Source of the DNA: Chrysochromulina tobinii | Taxonomy: Eukaryota; Haptophyta; Prymnesiales; Chrysochromulinaceae | NCBI GenBank assembly: GCA_001275005.1 | Contig: JWZX01002557.1 | Span: 1-29,875, forward strand | Length of the DNA stretch: 29,875 bases | Direction of reading: 5' to 3' | Shown: one piece after another, positions 16,773 through 26,804 of the stretch | How positions within the stretch are numbered: position 1 is the stretch's first letter | How the letters are laid out: every line of letters begins with the position of its first letter | Position numbers and translations under genes: made by a program | Notes under the pieces: generated by a model | Told to the model about the DNA's origin: nothing | Seen by the model: only the letters and a program-made list of their open reading frames with translations | Database searches by the model: none

Positions 16773-19376
16773 ATGATCTGCGTAATAGCCGTCCTCTACG
16801 GCTTTGCGATCGCGTTCTTTGTGCATTCTCTCAGCACCCAGGCAGTGCCGAAGGTAGTTCTGGGGCCCATGCCACGACCCTCCCGCAAAATGGTGACGCC
16901 ACCTCCACCGCCGAAGCATATCCTGGAAGACGCCTACCGCGCCGCTGAGGAGGAGGCACGCAGGGCCGCCATGGAGGAGGCGCCGAAGCTGAAAGAGATG
17001 GAAGCGTTGCGCCAGACAAGGGAAGCAAACAAGGAGCGACGCCTCCTCGAGCGCTGGCAGAACGCCACCCGCAATGTTGAACGCAAAGAAAAGAAGATGG
17101 CCGAGCGTAAGCGCATCGCGGATGCAAAACGAGCCGCGGAGCTCCATATGACCTTGGACGAGTTGCATGCGCACGACGAGCAAATGCTCCTCCGCGCCAA
17201 AGCACGCGCCGACCTCGCCGACTGGCTCGAGCGTTTCAACTCTACCGGTAATGCGTCGAGTGCAGCTGCCACAAGCACAGTGAGCACAAGCGGCGGCGGC
17301 GACAGTAGCAGCAGCAGCGACGGCGGCAGTAGCAGCAACACGGCCCTGCTCGCCTCGGCTGCGCAATGCCTCGACGGCACGACAGCGGCCTTCGTGTTTG
17401 CCGATAGGTCCATTCGCAGAGAGCTCGTGCGGCAGCTGGCAGAGGAGGCCGTTCGCGGCAGCCGGCCCTTCTCTACATACAAGTTCCTCTTGGCAGGAGT
17501 CCTTGATCAAGCGCGAGTCCTATGGCATGCGATCCTGGACGCGGAGATCAAAGGTGTGACAGCGGTCTTGCCGGAGCCGGTGCTGACTGCACTTGGAACG
17601 GGCGCAGGGGCGAGCGCCGAAGCGAGCGTTGCCTCGCTCGACACGGTCTGGGACCTCGATCTGTATGTGCTGCTGATGCAGTGCTATGCTGGGATCGTCG
17701 TCGTGCGTCCTGGCGACGTGGACATCGCCGTTGAGTATGGAGTCCCATTGAGACAAGCGAAGCTCGATACGAGCGAGCTCAAGAAACGCGTGGGCAGGCA
17801 TCGCGTGCTCGTCGGGAGCATGACCTTCACAGCCGGAGCGGAGGCTACGATGATGACGCAGCTCATCGAGATCCTCACGAGCGTGGCGAGGGCGGGCAAT
17901 GCCTCGGCCTCGGCCACCGTCACCGGCGCGTCCCCCGACCTGGCCTCGACCTTCGCTCGTCTCGCACAGTCGATGCGACCTGAGTCCCAACTGGCGGCAG
18001 CCATGATGCGGTCGCTCTCCCACCCCGCCGCGAGAGGCGCACCCATTGCGCCGCCGCACTCACCGGCACCTGAGACAAATCTGGCGCTCTCGTGGGTTGA
18101 CCATCTGTGGCGCACGCACCGGCGCGCCCTCGCGCCTTCATGGGCAGTGGCGACGCAGGCAGCGAAAGCGCTGAGCAGCTTGCATGCCGCCGCCGCCGCC
18201 CTCGACATCAGCGGCGGAGGGGGCCCACGGCGCATGCAGGTGATCAGTGCGAGGCTACTTCGAGACCCTTCGAGCGCTGTCGCCGCCGCCGCCGCCACCG
18301 CACTTGCAGCGCTGGGTATCCCCCCCCCTCTGCAAGCGCTCTCGGCGCAGGCGCTCGATGAGCTCGATGCTGTGGATACCGTCGAAAGGACGCCGCCCAT
18401 GCACGTCATCGAGACTGTGGAGAAGCTTGGAGAGAAGCCTGGAGGGGCCTCGGGCGCGGTATCGGACGCGGCGTCTCGACGTCGAGTACTTTTGCTGCTG
18501 ATGCCCTTCGACCTACCAGCGATGCCGCTGGCGGTGGGCGCCGGATGGGCAAGGCAACTTCCGACATTCACGTTGCCCATGCTGCTGCAGAGCACCTCTG
18601 CGCCGCAGCTGTGGCAGTCCTCGCTCAACGCGTCACTCCGGCAGCTCTACAGCCAGCAGGGTCTTGACGGAACTCAGCGGTGGCTTCAGCATGCCACGGA
18701 GATCTCGCTGTCCGTCTTCGCCGACCGCACTTTAGGCAGCTTCGCCTCGTCCAGTTTCCACAGCGTGGCGCTGATCCGCTGTGACGCCCAGACGCATGCG
18801 CCCGAAGGGGAACTACCTGCCGCAAGCCCCGTCGGCCTCATGAGTGGGGGAGCAGTGACGCCGGCGGATGTCCGGCTGCTGTTCTTCTCTGACCTGCTCA
18901 AGCCTCGCCGCCGCTGGCGTGGGGGCCAGCCGCCCGACCCGCGCAGCCCGGACGCCAGGTCGTCGTCTTCACACTCACAGCGCGACTCCTTCACCTCCGA
19001 CAGCATGCGTCTCGCATGCCCCGCCTTCGCCGGTGAGCTGACGCTCACATCGTCACCGCGAACGCCAACCGTCCTCGCGAATGCGCCCGAGCCAAGGCTC
19101 ACTGCCGACCCATCCACGGACACGAGGCTGCTCGGCGCTGTGAGTGTGAAGGACACGAGGCTGCTCGGCGCTGTGAGTGTGAAGGACACGAGGCTGCTCG
19201 GCGAGAGGGCGGCGGGCGTGGGCTCGAGCAGCGCCAAGGCGACGGCAACCAAGAGGCGAGCGACGATGGACGGTGGCCACAACGGCGGCGATGCTCACAC
19301 TACTCACAATACTCACATTACTCACAAGAACGGCGGCAATAGTCACAAAGACAAGCGGAGCAAGGCGAGGAGGTGA
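16773..19376 (+). CDS. Type II membrane protein of unknown function (orphan, 867 aa)
   Basis: The ATG at 16773 is followed at once by a hydrophobic anchor, ICVIAVLYGFAIAFFVHSL (2-20), preceded by almost nothing, so the bulk probably faces the ER/Golgi lumen or the outside. Residues about 45-145 form a charged coiled coil rich in Ala, Glu, Arg and Lys. A Ser/Gly linker (about 155-190) leads to a folded-looking region (about 200-720) with LYVLLMQCYAGIVVVRPGDV, VLVGSMTFTAGAEATMMTQL and, later, HATEISLSVFADRTLGSFAS. These do not match a family I know. The layout is that of Golgi glycosyl- or sulfotransferases, but no catalytic signature is clear. The tail is basic and repetitive (DTRLLG AVSVK units, then TH/NH repeats). 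No intron is required within the ORF. Confidence 0.7.
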   Translation: MICVIAVLYGFAIAFFVHSLSTQAVPKVVLGPMPRPSRKMVTPPPPPKHILEDAYRAAEEEARRAAMEEAPKLKEMEALRQTREANKERRLLERWQNATRNVERKEKKMAERKRIADAKRAAELHMTLDELHAHDEQMLLRAKARADLADWLERFNSTGNASSAAATSTVSTSGGGDSSSSSDGGSSSNTALLASAAQCLDGTTAAFVFADRSIRRELVRQLAEEAVRGSRPFSTYKFLLAGVLDQARVLWHAILDAEIKGVTAVLPEPVLTALGTGAGASAEASVASLDTVWDLDLYVLLMQCYAGIVVVRPGDVDIAVEYGVPLRQAKLDTSELKKRVGRHRVLVGSMTFTAGAEATMMTQLIEILTSVARAGNASASATVTGASPDLASTFARLAQSMRPESQLAAAMMRSLSHPAARGAPIAPPHSPAPETNLALSWVDHLWRTHRRALAPSWAVATQAAKALSSLHAAAAALDISGGGGPRRMQVISARLLRDPSSAVAAAAATALAALGIPPPLQALSAQALDELDAVDTVERTPPMHVIETVEKLGEKPGGASGAVSDAASRRRVLLLLMPFDLPAMPLAVGAGWARQLPTFTLPMLLQSTSAPQLWQSSLNASLRQLYSQQGLDGTQRWLQHATEISLSVFADRTLGSFASSSFHSVALIRCDAQTHAPEGELPAASPVGLMSGGAVTPADVRLLFFSDLLKPRRRWRGGQPPDPRSPDARSSSSHSQRDSFTSDSMRLACPAFAGELTLTSSPRTPTVLANAPEPRLTADPSTDTRLLGAVSVKDTRLLGAVSVKDTRLLGERAAGVGSSSAKATATKRRATMDGGHNGGDAHTTHNTHITHKNGGNSHKDKRSKARR
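19119..19203 (+). repeat. 33-bp coding tandem repeat
   Basis: Two full 33-bp units (19119-19151, 19152-19184), beginning GACACGAGGCTGCTCGGCG, plus 19 bp of a third. They encode DTRLLGAVSVK twice, then DTRLLG. Confidence 0.9.
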
Positions 19377-19408
19377 AGGGAGAGTTAATGGAGAGTCGCT
19401 AGTGTGAC

Positions 19409-19439
19409 ACCGGTGCACCGGTTAGAAGACACCGGTGTC
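19409..19439. promoter_or_regulatory. Pair of ACCGGT palindromes between two genes
   Basis: ACCGGTGCACCGGT (19409-19422) and GACACCGGTGTC (19428-19439) are both perfect palindromes, 5 bp apart, just after the type II protein gene. The role is unknown; they could form hairpins in the 3' untranslated region or bind a dimeric factor. Confidence 0.4.
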
Positions 19440-19473
19440 GCTCCCAACGGGACGACGGTTCAATTAGCACGAC

Positions 19474-19487
19474 ATTTGCATGCAAAT
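19474..19487. promoter_or_regulatory. 14-bp palindrome ATTTGCATGCAAAT upstream of the ART-like gene
   Basis: A perfect palindrome ending 64 bases before the ATG at 19552. ATTTGCATGCAATT lies upstream of the neighbouring gene at 16645-16658. It contains the octamer ATGCAAAT known from animal POU factors, but that link is only resemblance. Confidence 0.4.
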
Positions 19488-19551
19488 CGAGAATGAGTGT
19501 CAACTTTGAAATGCACGTCAGTGAACAGGTCCTGGCATCCGACGGTCGCGA

Positions 19552-22500
19552 ATGTCCTCCCCACGCCGCGTCGACTCCTACAACTTTGCGGGGCGATGGG
19601 TCGGCGAAGTGAATCTGAGCGTGCCCGCACTGTCCGCTGGCGTGTCGCCGGCGACTGCAAATTTTATCTCGCAGTTGGCGACAAGCGCCAAGGTGCAAGA
19701 AGCATCTCGGCCACATTCGGCGCGTCCTCCTTCCACACGGCTGAGAGTGCCGCACTCCCCACGAGCTCCACCGCCTGCAGTAAAGCCTGCGGAGGAAATC
19801 ACGACTGCAGCGCCGCCGAAAGTAGCAAACTCTTCTACCACCACCGCTGCGGAGGCTTTCGAGGAGAATACGTTGCTCCGCCACGAGGTCAAGGAATTGC
19901 GGCGGCTCATCGACCTGCTCAACGATCGCAATCCCGTGGCCAGCCTGGCGCTCGACCAGGTCAACCAAGCGTGTGGCATGCTCGGGCTGGCCGTGGAGCC
20001 GCCGGGTCGCGATGGGGAGCTGAGCGACGCTTGGACTGGTCTCAATCCGCTTGAGAGTGCACGTGAGGACAGATCACGTAACGGGCCGCATGGCAAAGCG
20101 GCGGCGTCCGGGTATGGCGATGCATTTAGCACGCGGCCACTCCCGATGAATCGGCCGCCCTCGAAGCCTCCGGGCCGCGACCCCGTCGGCGCGCTCGAGC
20201 TGCTGCGTCGGGTCGTCGTCCCCTCAAAGCTTCCACCAGCTCTCGATCGGCTTGTCGAGGCCGCAGTCAACGACACGCTCAGTCGGGCTACGCGGCCCGA
20301 GCGCCCAACGGACGAGCTCGCGCTGCGGCCGATCGCGGTGATCAAGGACGTTTCGAGCGTCGTGAGCGGCGACGTCACTCGAGGTGACCCGCTGCTGCTG
20401 AGTGCGCCTTTTGGCCACGTGCCCGAGCACCCCCGTCAACTGGTCCAGCGCTTCAACAGGACCACCCTCTCAGCGGCCCTACAAGAGGCTCAGGGCTGGG
20501 CGCTTGCCGATGCCTTGGGCCCCAATGGCGCTGACCTTGGCGGCGCGGTGGCGCAGGTGCTTCTCGAGCGTCTCCATCAGGCGACGGGACGAGCCCGGCA
20601 GGCACAGATCGATGGGCTCAATCTCGAGTTGATCTGGGCTCGTCAGCTTCGTCAGATTGCGGCGAGCTGCGCTGAGCGCAGCACTCCCACAGCAGCCTCG
20701 AAGGAGGAGGAGCTGCACCAGGGCGGTGCGCCGTCGGCGCTCGCTGATGTGGTGGGTGCAATGCTGCGAGAGGTTCCGATTGTCGATCTGCTGGCAGCGC
20801 GTGTGGCCAAGACCCTTGCTGGGATTGGGCCGCCACCGCAGCCTCAGCTGCCGAGGCCGCAGGCGCCCAAAGCGCCATCGGGGGCCGCGGCAACGGCGCC
20901 GAAGGCCACTCGGCCTCAACTCGGCCGACCCGACATGTACTCGTCCACGAGGGGTCCAGAGCCTCTCTCAGAGCTGCAGAGCGTCCTATGGAAAATGGCT
21001 GGACCTGAGCGGGATAGCGAGCAACCCAACGCTGCGGCTGATCCCCAGCGGGCTGCCCAGCCACCCTCTTCCTGTGGCAGGCGACGTGGGGAGGAGCTCA
21101 AACCACGGCCACCGCAACCGGCGACTCCCATTCGCATGCCCGATGGCTCCTACGTCAGCGTGATGCCCTTGGCGCAGTCCTCCGCGGCCAGCGGCGCGTC
21201 CCGAGAGCCGCCGATGCGCCCTCGCTCTGCCAACCTGCCTGGGTACGCGCCTTACCAAGAGTCACCCACCGAGGCGACACATGACGTCGCAGACTTCAGC
21301 CAGCCCGAGGCGACGGACGAGAGTCGGCTGCGTGAGGACCCGCGATTCAACTGGGCTGTTCACCCCCCTGCAACCAAAGATAGCACGGCCGTCCCAGTGC
21401 TGTCGGACACCTTTCTGACGCTGCCGCCAACGGAGCCGGCGCCGGTGGCGAAGCTGATCCTCTCTCTTCGTGTCAAGCAGCTGCCGAGTGAGCTCGACAC
21501 GACCAAGCTGGCCGAGATCTTCCGGCTCGTGCTCAATGCCCCGATGGACGAGCCGCCGCCCGAGGCCGCCGACGCGAAGCTGGACGTAGCCGACGCAATC
21601 GACCGAGCTTCCGACTCGTCAGCCACGCCTGCGGCCGCCATCGCCAAGCCCTCACGGCCATCTTCGGCGCTCACGACGGCGCTCATGAGCGTGGCAAAGG
21701 ATGCCGCCAAGGGGCCAGCGGCCGTGCTCGGTCGTGACGTGGGGCGGGCTGAAGTCGCGGCGCACGTGGCGGCCACGCCGCTGACGAGGGACCCGATCGT
21801 CCATGGCGTGGTTGAGAATGGCGAGCCGACGGGAGCCATGCTGACGCTCACGTTCACCCCCCTCACGCCGAGCGAGAGGACGGCGCGCATAGCAGCGTCG
21901 GCGGCGCGCGAGCTCCTCGTCGGGGTCCAACTCGAGGAGCTCGAGGACACGTACGGCGTTCACCTCGCTGACGAGATGCGACTACACGTGGCGCGCTTGA
22001 ATGCCTATCGTGAGGAGAGGCACGAGCTGCCATTGAAAGCCAAGAAGGTGACATCGCGCGACGCGTACGTTGCAGAAGAGGGTATCACCGCGGCGGTTGC
22101 CGAGGCGGCGTCGAGGCGGCCTGAGACCGCCGCCGCCGATCTGGAGGCGCTCAGCGTGGCCATCAACACCTTTGCGGAGGCAGCCATGACGGGTGGCGAA
22201 GAGGCAGTCGAGTTGGTGAACAGGCGCGACGGCTGCGCGACGAGCTCGTGGCAGGTGCGATTCGGGAGGCGCATAAGACGAGGGCGGTTGATCTGTCGCT
22301 GATGATCGATGGCGTGCTGAAGGAGGCGGGGCATGGGGCCGAAGCGACCGAAGCAGCCTCCGAGACGTTGCCGATGCCTTCAGCGGAGGAGCGGCTGCAC
22401 ATGAGTCCCTACGCCACGCTCCGAGATATGGACGAAGGGCTCATGGGGCTGCTAGGCCCACCGAGCGCGAGCACGAGCCCCGCGATGCTCGAGGAGCACA

Positions 22501-24456
22501 CGGGCCGTCCAGATGCGAGGCTTCAGTTCACGGACCCGAACTACCTCATCACGACCACCAGCGCTAAGGAGTATTATTTCGTGACGGCACCGACGGCCAC
22601 GAAGGCGATCGAGGAGCGAGGTGGGCCAGGCACCGAGTGGCCAGCAGAGGACAAGTTCCACTCCGAGACGGCACGCGCGCGCTTCCCATGGCGACTCGCC
22701 ACGAAAGAAGACGTGATCGCCGCCCGCGAGGGGGTCGACTACAAGCTGCGCACGCTCGGAGAGACGCCCATCAACGACGAGGAGATCTTCGCTGCACGCC
22801 TCTTCACCGGGCCGATGGCGCTCAAGTACAATGCGGTGCTCCGCGGGCTACCGCGCACATCTCCCAGGCCTTACGCGCGCTTCGTCGAGCTGTGCATGGG
22901 CAATTGCTACGAAGCGACGCTCCACTGCCTCAACAATGCGATCGTGAAGCTCAGCCGCCTCTCAACGGCTTGCAAGCTCTACCGCGCGCTGCCCACGTGC
23001 CGTCTGGCCCGCGAGCAGCTGCTGATGGATGACGCCTTGATGCGTGGCACGATCGACTTTGGCGTCCAGACTGCCACCGCGGACGAGCAGGCGGCCTTTG
23101 GTCACGCGAAGCTGAGTGAGCCCTCAATCCTCCTTGAGATCGAGATGGGGCTCGTCGACCGCGCAGCCGACCTGAGCTGGCTCTCGATGTACCCGCATGA
23201 GCAGATGTTTGCCTTCCCGCCGCTCACGGCGCTCGAGCCCGTGCGCAGGCCCGATGGGAATCCAGCCAAGTACTTGGCGGGTGCGACAGTGGTCGTTCCG
23301 ATGCGCGCATGCGTGCCGCGGGCGCACGTGCATTTGGCGGATACCTTTGAGCGCGTGCCCATGCGGCTTGCCGGTGGGGACGAGACGGTGAAGGCCGAGA
23401 GCATGAAGAAGCTCGTGCGCAACGTGAGCACCTTGGCTCAACGCGGCCTCGACCGCATCGAAGCTGAAGGCTATGCTGCGAAACTCACCCGCTCCATCCG
23501 TATCATCGACGTGGGGCCACCGGAGGTGCCACAGCCGCTCGAGCTCGGCCCTCCCCCTGCCCAGAAGAATGAGTGGGGCGACAAGGTTGTTGGACAGGTC
23601 AGACCACCGCCCACTGTGCGCGGCGGCATCGACTGGCATCCGAAGGTCGTCGAAGATGCCGCCGCGGTCGTGGGAGCCGCAGCAGCTAGCCAGGGAGGGC
23701 ACCAGCCTGGAAGCGACGTCGTCGGCGGTGGCCGGCGCAGGCAGCTGCCGTGGACGTTTTTTGTGCCGTGCCCGACATATGACCTGGTCCTTCAATCATG
23801 GATTGAAGGAGAAGCCGTGCCGACTGTGCGTGAGATCGGTCAACAGGTACTCTCCCAGCGGGAGCTGGCGCGCAAGTGCTTCGATGGCAGCCTCGCGCAG
23901 GAGCTGATCATCACCCATCGGGGCAAGCAGATCGACGTGGATGAGTCGCTCGTCTCGCCCATGCACGTCGACCCCATCGTGCGGGACCGCACAATTGCCG
24001 AGTTTGGGGTCGTCCCTGGCAAGCCTTTCTCCGGCCTGATTCAGAGCGAAGCGTTGGGCCCTCTCCGTCTGTTACGCGTCGATGGCCCCGATGGGTTCGG
24101 CAAGGTTGAGTTGGCTTGCCCGAGGTGGGATCCTGTCGCGCGGCGCTGGGCGCGCGCAATGCGTGGAGGAGGCGCCTACTCCGTCGAGGAGGTGGTCACT
24201 TACGTTCACACTCGGCTTCACATCGATAAGATGCGCCTCGATCGACAGCTGGGCGGCGGTGGGGGTGGGCCGCGGCGCGAAGTCCTTCTCCCTCGTGCAC
24301 GCGCCCAAGGGAGGCGATGCGCCGAAGGCGCTGGCGCTCATGGTGGACCAAGACGTGGGCGGCCAACGACCTGTGAGGAAAAAGGCCACCCTGCTCGACT
24401 ACAATGTCGTGCCGGGAGTGAGCACGCTGAGCTTCGGGGAGGATCCTGCAAAGTAG
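19552..24456 (+). CDS. Large protein with an ADP-ribosyltransferase-like domain, read in three successive frames
   Basis: The first frame runs from ATG 19552 to a stop at 22302: a coiled coil (around ENTLLRHEVKELRRLIDLLN), then helical segments in Pro/Ala linkers. The second frame (about 22200-24260) carries the enzyme-like domain at about 22560-23240: an FTGPMALKYNAVLRGLP element, CYEATLHCLNNAIVKLSRL, LYRALP (the R block, about 22977), QTATADEQ (in place of the STS block, about 23067) and DLSWLSMYPHEQMFAFPPLT (about 23172-23231). This order matches R-S-E type mono-ADP-ribosyltransferases, which transfer ADP-ribose from NAD to protein arginines. The second Glu of the ExE motif is Met here, so it may be inactive. 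The C-terminal 60 or so codons return to the first frame and stop at 24456. The frame changes may be short introns (for example 22193-22254 and 24192-24282, both phase-compatible) or indels. Whether this is one gene is inference. Confidence 0.6.
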
Positions 24457-24720
24457 GGGCGCGGTTTCGACTTTCGAGTCGTGTGCGTGTGAAGGGGTAA
24501 CGAACTAACGATAAACAAGCGGTTCCGTAAGCGGGCTGGGCCTGGTCAATGAATAAAGAAACAAGCAATGAATAAAGCCTGGTCAATGAAAAAGCGACCC
24601 CCTCCCCCCTAGTTCACGCTTCACGACGAGTAAATTGCCCGATCTCGGACGCGATCTCTCGCTTCTCCCTTGACTCCCTTGTTCGGACACCTCGAAGGGT
24701 TCGTCTACACGCTGGCCGCG
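24457..24720. other. Spacer with two AATAAA signals and a short repeat
   Basis: AATAAA occurs at 24552-24557 and 24571-24576, and GCCTGGTCAATGAA-type repeats at about 24539 and 24577. These probably mark the 3' end of the ART-like transcript. The 24625-24720 part is the leader of the DUF3110 gene. Confidence 0.5.
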
Positions 24721-25416
24721 ATGCGTCTGTTGGCTCAAGCGCTGATCCTGACGTCTGTCGACGCCTTTGCTGCGGGCGTGGGGCACTGCTCCCCGTTGCC
24801 GGCCAGTACTGCGCGCTCCCCAACTCAGAGGTGCCCTGGTGCTGCCCTGGCGATGCCAGAGCCTGATGAAGGCCGTTGGGAGGACAGTGCTGCGCGCGTG
24901 GATGAGACATCATTGTCTGACATTCTTGCAGCGCGAAGCTTTCCGAACGACGATGCGGGCATCGAGACCGATGTGCAAGTGCTGCTTGACGCCGGCCGCG
25001 TGTGGGCGTTGCTCTTCAATCCAGGCAGCGACGAGGAGGGAATCTACTCTCGGCGACTTGGGATGACCAACCTTGTGCTCACCTTCGAGGAGGAGGACGA
25101 CGCCGAGCGCTACGCAGAGATGTTGGTCGCTACCGACTTCCCGAGCGCCGCCCCCGTGGAGGTGAGCAGCGCCACTTTGGTCGAGTTTTGCCATGAGGGA
25201 GGCCACATGATCGGGTTGGTGCGGGCGGGTTCGCTAATTATGCCCCCGGATGAGACGGTCGAGGAGTTTGATTGGGCTCCGGGCTCCGCACGAACAGCAG
25301 AGGTCGAGGCGATCGGCATGGCTCAAGATGAGCTCGATGCTTCCCGTGCATCGCTCGAGGCATTGTTCGGGCTAAAGGCAAGCGACGGCGATGCGACAGA
25401 CGAGGCAGCGCGGTGA
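24721..25416 (+). CDS. Plastid-targeted DUF3110 family protein
   Basis: 231 aa from ATG 24721; the open frame extends upstream only to a TTG. The first 17 residues (MRLLAQALILTSVDAFA) form a signal peptide with a VDAF cleavage region and a Phe close to +1. A Ser/Thr/Pro/Arg-rich transit-like stretch follows to about residue 44. This bipartite layout is known for plastid import in algae with secondary red plastids. The domain (about 86-178) contains VWALLFNPGSDEEGIYS, NLVLTFEEEDDAERYAEMLV, DFPSAAPVEV and LVEFCHEGGHMIGLV, matching the DUF3110 family of cyanobacteria and chloroplasts, whose function is not established. The C terminus is acidic. It is convergent with the TLC gene, and AT-rich 3' sequence follows at 25440-25505. 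Confidence 0.8.
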   Translation: MRLLAQALILTSVDAFAAGVGHCSPLPASTARSPTQRCPGAALAMPEPDEGRWEDSAARVDETSLSDILAARSFPNDDAGIETDVQVLLDAGRVWALLFNPGSDEEGIYSRRLGMTNLVLTFEEEDDAERYAEMLVATDFPSAAPVEVSSATLVEFCHEGGHMIGLVRAGSLIMPPDETVEEFDWAPGSARTAEVEAIGMAQDELDASRASLEALFGLKASDGDATDEAAR

Positions 25417-25671
25417 CAGTATGCTGTGACAGAGACAGATTCTGAGAGTTGTTGTTTCAATACAATATTCTATAATGTAGCGCTGCGTTAATTGTACAGT
25501 TATGCTACACGTCAAAGGAACCGCGTCGCGGGCCCATCAGACTTGCTCCAGGCGAGGGTGGTGTCCTAATGCGCGCCGGCGCGGCCGCCGGGCGCGGCCG
25601 CGGGGCGCGCGGAAGCGTCGGCGGAGACGGAGGGGGGTGGCGAGAGCTGTGTGTGCGCTCATAGCCTCTCG
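25417..25671. other. Convergent spacer between DUF3110 and TLC genes
   Basis: The AT-rich first part (ACAATATTCTATAATG at about 25461) probably holds polyadenylation signals. From about 25570 it becomes extremely GC-rich, with two GCGCGGCCGC blocks. No gene seen. Confidence 0.5.
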
Positions 25672-26804
25672 TCATCGGTGCTTTCGGCTTTCGGCTTTCT
25701 GCCGCTCGCTTTCGGCCTTCTGCAGCTCGGCGGCGGCGGCATCGGCCTTCTGCTGCGCGGCGACCTGCTTCTGCCTCTCCAGGACGCGGCTGAGCCCGGC
25801 TACGAGCAGATAGAACCAGTATGAGTTGAGCACGAAGGGCAGCGGCGTGGTCACGAACATGACCGCGTACTCGAGCGAGCTGTAGAGGGTGAAGTTGCCG
25901 TTGACGAGCTCAAAGAAGAGGTACGGCGAAGGAGCAATGCGCCTGCGCGAGCACACGAGACGAGGGTGGACACGCGCTGAGAGAGAGAGACCGCATGACT
26001 CGGCACGGCCATAATGAGGCCATAATGAGGCCATAATGAGGCCATCCGCATGACTCAGCACGGCCTCGGAGCTAATGAGGCCATAATGAGGCCATAATGA
26101 GGCCATCCGCATGACTCAGCACGGCCTCGGAGCAGGGGCGTGCGCGTCGACGTGGCGAGGGGCCCTCACACGAGGAAGAAGAGAACGACCCAGCTGGTGC
26201 CAACGACTGTGTAGAGTTGGCTGTGCTTGAGATCGAACTTCTCGAGCAGGATGCGCGTGTGCTGGCCAATGTTCGTCACCTCCGTCAGCACGAAGAAGAG
26301 AACGAGTGGTAACATGCGATTGTTGAGCATGCAGTACGGCCAGAAGAGCACAGGCAGCACGTGGTGCGCAATCATGAGCGGGCTGCGCATCTCGCGGTAG
26401 TAGAGGCAGTACAGTGTGTCGTACAGCATGTACCCGCACGACAGGCCGACAGCGCGCAAAGCGTGGTCATCCGGCGCTGCGTTCATGTTGTTCTCGAGGT
26501 CGCCCCAGCGCACCGAGCGCATGCCAAGCACTGCGAGAACTGGCGCCGTCACTGCGTTGAAGAGCGAGACGAACGCGTTGGCGAGGAAGACCTTGTCGGC
26601 CTTTGAGCGCTTCTCGTAGGTCGCTACTCCTGGAGCTATGACCATGTGCCAGATGACGAGCAGGCCGACGCATGCCCAGAAGCTAGCTGCAATCGTACTG
26701 GAGAGCAGCTGCTGCCGCGGCGCCAGCTTCTGCTCGAGGCCCAGCTGCTCGAGAAAGGCGCGTGGCAGCACGTTGATGTACAACGCGATGGAAGCGAGGA
26801 ACAT
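25672..26804 (-). CDS. TLC-domain (TRAM/LAG1/CLN8) multi-pass membrane protein, two exons
   Basis: Exons complement(26170-26804) and complement(25672-25942), 301 aa from ATG 26804-26802. At least seven hydrophobic segments are visible, starting at MFLASIALYI. Hallmarks are YMLYDTLYCLYY, the double histidine in LMIAHHVLPVLFWPY, and LTEVTNIGQHTRILLEKF, as in TLCD-type proteins; the last segments come from exon 2 (PSPYLFFELVNG, YAVMFVTTPLPFVLNSYWFY). TLC proteins include ceramide synthases and TLCD lipid-handling proteins. The full ceramide synthase Lag1 motif is not evident, so a TLCD-like membrane lipid role is more likely. The C-terminal tail is a charged helix rich in Gln, Ala, Glu and Lys, ending RKHR, possibly cytosolic. 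It is divergent from the GT2 gene across 148 bp. Confidence 0.85.
25943..26169 (-). other. Intron of the TLC gene, largely tandem repeat
   Basis: Minus-strand donor CTCGT|GTGAGG (26169) and acceptor CTCGCGCAG (25943), phase 2. The joined codon GT+G restores Val and the frame continues through the last TLC helices. 227 nt. Confidence 0.85.
25994..26133. repeat. Nested repeat within the TLC intron
   Basis: The 11-bp unit ATAATGAGGCC repeats three times at 26011-26043 and about three times again at 26074-26104. The two sets are followed by copies of a 29-bp block, ATCCGCATGACTCAGCACGG plus CCTCGGAGC, at 26044 and 26105, giving a 61-bp higher-order period. Confidence 0.9.

Noticed and set aside
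16562-16948. Plus-strand 128-codon frame overlapping the start of the type II protein
   Set aside because: It mostly lies in the promoter and leader and runs in another frame across the anchor. It is at most an overlapping uORF from ATG 16733.
25502-25813. Plus-strand frame after the DUF3110 gene
   Set aside because: Arg-rich in the GC-rich spacer, then antisense to the TLC gene tail; no support as a gene.
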